Below, piece after piece: positions 60,151 through 64,000 of a DNA stretch of 64,000 nucleotides. Both the position numbers and the translations under genes were made by a program. The DNA is from Dioscorea cayenensis subsp. rotundata (Eukaryota > Streptophyta > Magnoliopsida > Dioscoreales > Dioscoreaceae), in contig NC_052474.1 of NCBI RefSeq assembly GCF_009730915.1, positions 3,631,501-3,695,500 on the forward strand, read 5' to 3'. The notes below the pieces were generated by a model, which saw only the letters and a list, made by a program, of their open reading frames with translations, searched no databases and had not been told where the DNA came from. Within the stretch, counting starts at the first letter, position 1. The number at the start of each line of letters is the position of its first letter.

Positions 60151-63100
60151 TCAGCTCTGACTATATACTGAAGTAAGCTTGCAAGTCTGCACGTATGGGT
60201 CGTTGTAAGTGATGTATTTGGACCAATATGGCCTGTACCTGGCCATTGCCAGCTCCAACCAAGGTTTCATATTGCCATTGTAGTGAATAACAGCAGCTTT
60301 CTTGATCTTTGCAGGATCGATGCTGGGGTTATATCCCAATCCAAGAACATGCCATGATTTGTTCAGGGGATATGTTAACCCATAGAATGTTATCAGTCCA
60401 GGCGGCAGTGTGCCGAGTTTCCATAGTGATCTGTTTGCATTCTGTAAACAAAATGAGATCAAGTCAATGATGATGGAAATAAATTAGGGAGTAGAAACAT
60501 ATGATGAACTCTATAATTAAGTGTTGATACAGGTAACATAATGTAAGAAAACAAGTGTGAAAAAACAAATGATAAATAAAAAAGTTCTTAGCATTAGAGA
60601 GTCAGGAATCTGATCATTGAGGATAGCAGGGGATGGTTCAACAATGGCATGATTGGCATAATTGCCAGAAGGCATTTACATCAAAATTTGAAAAAAAACC
60701 TAAGCAAGCAGAGCACAATACATTACTCAAATCATGTTGAATGTCATACAAGTTTAAAATAGAAAACTGCATTAATCTAACTTTCCTTCCCTTTTGCTAC
60801 ATTCAAGAAAATAGCTAACCATACACACATCATTTGTTTGCTAAATAATGATAAAAGAAATGATAACAAAATTCTAGGGATACTAGTAGGCGAAAATTAA
60901 TACATGAAGGGAAACAGAGCGACAGAGAAATGCAAACAAGATAGAGAATATGTGCATAAAATTTACAGTGAAAAAACTAAGAGAAGACTTAATGGGAATT
61001 CTGGGGAATAGGCAATTATTTTCTGGGCCGCGAATGATGAGCTTATTTTCTAGTTATTTAACATCACACATGTCATAATGGCAACATGGTCAAAAAAGAT
61101 ATAAATCTCTTCAAACAGAGAAGAGATACAAAGCAATAATAACAATCTTCACTCATAATATATGCATAACGCTACCAAACTTCAGCAAGAGTAACTATGA
61201 CTAAAAACAAGCATAAAATTGAAACATAAATCACCAGCTGAGGAAATGAACCATAAAATTGTGATAAGAAACCTAGAATTGCAAGGTAGACAGAAGTTCC
61301 ATGGAAGAGTTCCTGCTTAAAAAAAATGAATATCTGAGCATAGCCAGAAAATTTGTAAACATATTATAAAATTACACTACTTACAGTGCCAATAAGTGGG
61401 AAACACCGATTATTGGATTTGCAGAATAATCAGCCTTACAAACAAAATAATAAGATGAAGAATTTGATGCAAAACAAAAGAATACACCCAGCAGATATAT
61501 GAAAAGAAAAGACGGCAATGGAAAGTTGGAAACTAACCAGTGTCTGCCACTTGTGATAAATTCCAGTAATATCCTTCTTCTTCCACACTTTGAGATCAAA
61601 AAGATTCATTCCATAAGCCCATCCACAGGCGTTGGGATCAAAATTTTGAGAAATATGAGGGTTCGAGAAATTGAGATATTTGTCAAAACGGTGAAAACTT
61701 TCACCACAGGTCTCCACAGCACCATTTACATTTCCCTTAAGATCCACCGACCACAATCCTGTCAAATCCTTCTGAACAACAATATCATCATCCAGAAACA
61801 AGATTTTATCCAACTTAGGATAAACCTCTGGCAGATAAAACCTTAAATGGTTCAGCATTGAGAGGTATTTGGGGTTTCGATATTTTAAATTGGAAGAACC
61901 TGCAGAGATCGTGGTAGGATGATTGGCCCGAAAATAGTACTCTTTCATGGCAGAAGACTCAAGCTGTCGAAGAACTGGACAATATGAAGAATTCAGCCAT
62001 TTAAAGTCATCCACATTTTCCACGTGAATGGTTGCCTCACCAGGAGGATTCAGAAGAAACCACATATTCATTGCTCCAAAGTTCAATTTATCAGTAACCA
62101 AATGAAAGACGTGCTTCTGTGGGTCCTGAAATCCATTAAAACAGTGGCGCTGAACTATAAGATATGAAAAATGGATGTCAACAGAAATCAGTGTTAACAG
62201 AATGTCTATTCACCTTGGCATTCATGATGGTAGAGTTGACAACTACAGATGCAGCCAATACATTGTCAGAGAAGAGAGCATAATGATATAGATTGGGATT
62301 TTCCAAATTCTCACTTCTAGGAAATTTCCTTTTCTCGGGTGGTAGTAGGTAGTAATCTATGCTTAGGCGCATAGATAAGCAATGGATTCCATTGGGGATT
62401 GTTTTTGCAACCAACTGGCTTAGAAATGTGCTCTGTTTCTTCAGCCCCCTGACCTGTTCATCAGCAGATTGAAGCATAGAGCGAAGATCCCGGGTTACTG
62501 CTTTGCACTCAAACAATTGGTCTCTTGCTTTTATTAAAAATTGGCCCATCTCTTTAATTCTCTGTGAGACACTGAAAACCAGGAGGGAATAAGGTACTCA
62601 CACAACTTACAATAGTCTAAAAACCAAAGACTTACCTATGACGAATTTCAGAATCAGTACTGGCATCTCCCAGTGCACGCTGGCTTTCCTTAAGCTGTCT
62701 CAGTAATTCTAGGTAAAGGCCAAGCTTATTCTTGGACTTGGCAATAGATGAGTACACCCTAGCCATGATCATTTGGTCTCTAATCAATCGTACAGTTGAA
62801 TCAGAGCTTTCGCTGTCAAATTCTCGCCTCCATATGCTATATTTTCCCAAAAACGCAGAATCCACTGCTTTTGATCGCTCAACAGCAGCATTTTCAGGCT
62901 TAATTATTACTTCATCATCTTGTTGTCCAGGATTGACTGCTCTCTTATCCCTCTTCTCCCTTTTCACCTCTTCCAATCTCTGATATTTAAAATAGGAAAA
63001 ACAACCAAAACTCAGATGATAAATTGTAATAGTAAAAATAAAGGTAATTCAAGGAAAAAGAATTAATTCTCCAGCAAACCATCAATCCTTATTTTTTATG

Positions 63101-63770
63101 TTTGAAATGGTCAGGTGGGGTTGAAATCATTATGTAGAAGACAGTTTTCTTTCTGAACATGAGATTTTGAAAAGGAAAATGAAGACCAAAGCTCAAAAAG
63201 GTTACTCTTCGAGTGGGTTTTGCTGAAGTGCCAAGGAGTTGAACTGATTCTGCATTAGAATATTTATATTAAAATAAACTAAATAACACAAAATGCAAAA
63301 TAATAAGACAGTAATATCATGCAATTCACCTTCCGTTGTCTGCACACTGATAGAAGCAATGTTTTCACACTTGTCGTAACAAATCTTTTCAATACTCAAA
63401 CCAGCTTCTCTACTCTTCTACATGCAAAAAGATCAGTAATGATCATGATCACAAATTATTTGAAAGAAAATAACTATTCTAACTTGGAAACTAAATGAAG
63501 ATTACATCTGAAGAGGAATTGTTGGGCTGATCAGCACCGTCTAGTTCATTTGTCATCTGTGAAGATGAATAGTTTTCTTTAACAAACTCAACAGTCGATG
63601 CACCTTTGTCATACCCGCTTGCAGAAGCTGTGGCAATCAACTGTGTCAAAAAGAAATACATATTATATACCTAAGCATATTAAAGCAGTAGAAGCAAAAA
63701 GTGGAATAAGAGGAATATTGACAAAGCAACATTACTGCTTTGATTGAGGAGTTTCGAATGCCATGCTGGT
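60151..63770 (-). CDS. GAUT: Galacturonosyltransferase, GT8 family (GAUT4/GAUT3-like), 3' part
   Basis: A Golgi glycosyltransferase adding galacturonic acid from UDP-GalA in homogalacturonan (pectin) synthesis. Exons on the minus strand: 63770-63736, 63640-63506, 63417-63330, 63249-63206, 62979-62636, 62571-62214, 62125-61538, 60441-60151 (TGA at 60153-60151); junctions and phases agree. More 5' exons, including the membrane anchor, lie beyond the right edge. Seen: a divergent stem, a helical region with MGQFLIKARDQLFECK, STFLSQLVAKTIPNGIHCLS, KKRKFPRSENLENP-type text (PEKRKFPRSENLENPNLYHY), KHVFHLVTDKLNFGAM, the catalytic metal-binding LFLDDDIVVQKDL, GAVETCGESFHRFDKYLNFS, NACGWAYGMNLFDL, ITGIYHKWQ, and LWKLGTLPPGLITFYGLTYP with HYNGNMKPW near the end. 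Conservation is high throughout and no frame breaks are present. GAUT4 is the closest match from memory, with GAUT3 the alternative. Confidence 0.93.
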
Positions 63771-64000
63771 CTGCAAACAAAGATATCCCACAAAAATTAA
63801 GTAAATCAGCTACTCCATGCAAAGAAAATCAATGGATATGAATTTGCAATGGGCAGCCTTTCTTATGAAAGGTCATTGTGGGCGAAAACATTGCAGCAAG
63901 AGTCAGCCAAAAATTTATAGATTTATATATAAATCCATGCAGGCAGGTTTCATTCTTCCAAAAAGATTTTTTTTTTTACCCAATTGAATCCTAAATGAAA
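63771..64000 (-). other. GAUT intron (continues past window)
   Basis: Follows an acceptor (AG on -, 63772-63771). AT-rich, with no exon recognised before the window edge. Confidence 0.5.

Overview
The window is plant nuclear DNA: AT-rich intergenic space, spliced genes with GT-AG introns, plant-specific gene families, and a dense load of plant mobile elements. The species cannot be fixed from sequence alone. A non-grass angiosperm, possibly a monocot such as yam, is a guess. There are no rRNA or tRNA genes, no CRISPR array and no sign of a prokaryotic or viral system.

Genes, left to right: (1) the 3' part of a KIN-7 kinesin with a C-terminal RING finger (+, 533-8444, 5' end outside the window). 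(2) A complete two-exon single-CRM-domain RNA-binding protein, probably organellar (+, 9184-11874), whose intron holds a target-site-flanked LINE fragment. (3) A GATA zinc-finger transcription factor (-, 17165-18233). (4) A proline-rich single-exon receptor-like kinase of the At2g45590/At4g25390 type (+, 35551-37572) with two mutually compensating frameshifts. (5) An L-type lectin receptor kinase of the LecRK-IX type (-, 39951-42054) with one frameshift. (6) A gibberellin 20-oxidase (-, 46321-47901). (7) A conserved coiled-coil protein of unknown function (-, 56553-59514). (8) The 3' part of a GAUT4/GAUT3-type galacturonosyltransferase (-, 60151-63770, continuing past the right edge). They do not form a pathway. 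The two kinases and the GA20ox are ordinary signalling and hormone genes separated by repeats.

The centre (about 22.25-31.97 kb, running into a 1000-N gap at 31970-32969) is one large, decayed Mutator-like element. A MuDR-type transposase on + converges on a Ulp1-type SUMO-protease-like gene on -, the layout known for Kaonashi-class MULEs. Both frames are shredded by single-base indels, and the non-coding parts are filled with a degenerate GTTTAA-type motif every 20-30 bp. Around it lie a Harbinger/Tourist-like element with an internal 180-bp tandem array, a hAT-type MITE with an 8-bp target duplication, a Stowaway MITE, a tRNA-derived SINE with a 9-bp target duplication, two TSD-flanked retroposons and a foldback MITE whose empty site survives in an adjacent duplicate.

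The most useful cross-cutting observation is that at least five otherwise well-conserved genes or gene ends at 35-57 kb carry one-base shifts, four of them in or beside short homopolymers. Together with the indel-ridden MULE beside the gap, this points to residual long-read consensus errors at least as much as to gene death. I did not find a new defence or regulatory system. The Ulp1-carrying MULE is the closest thing to an unusual system here.
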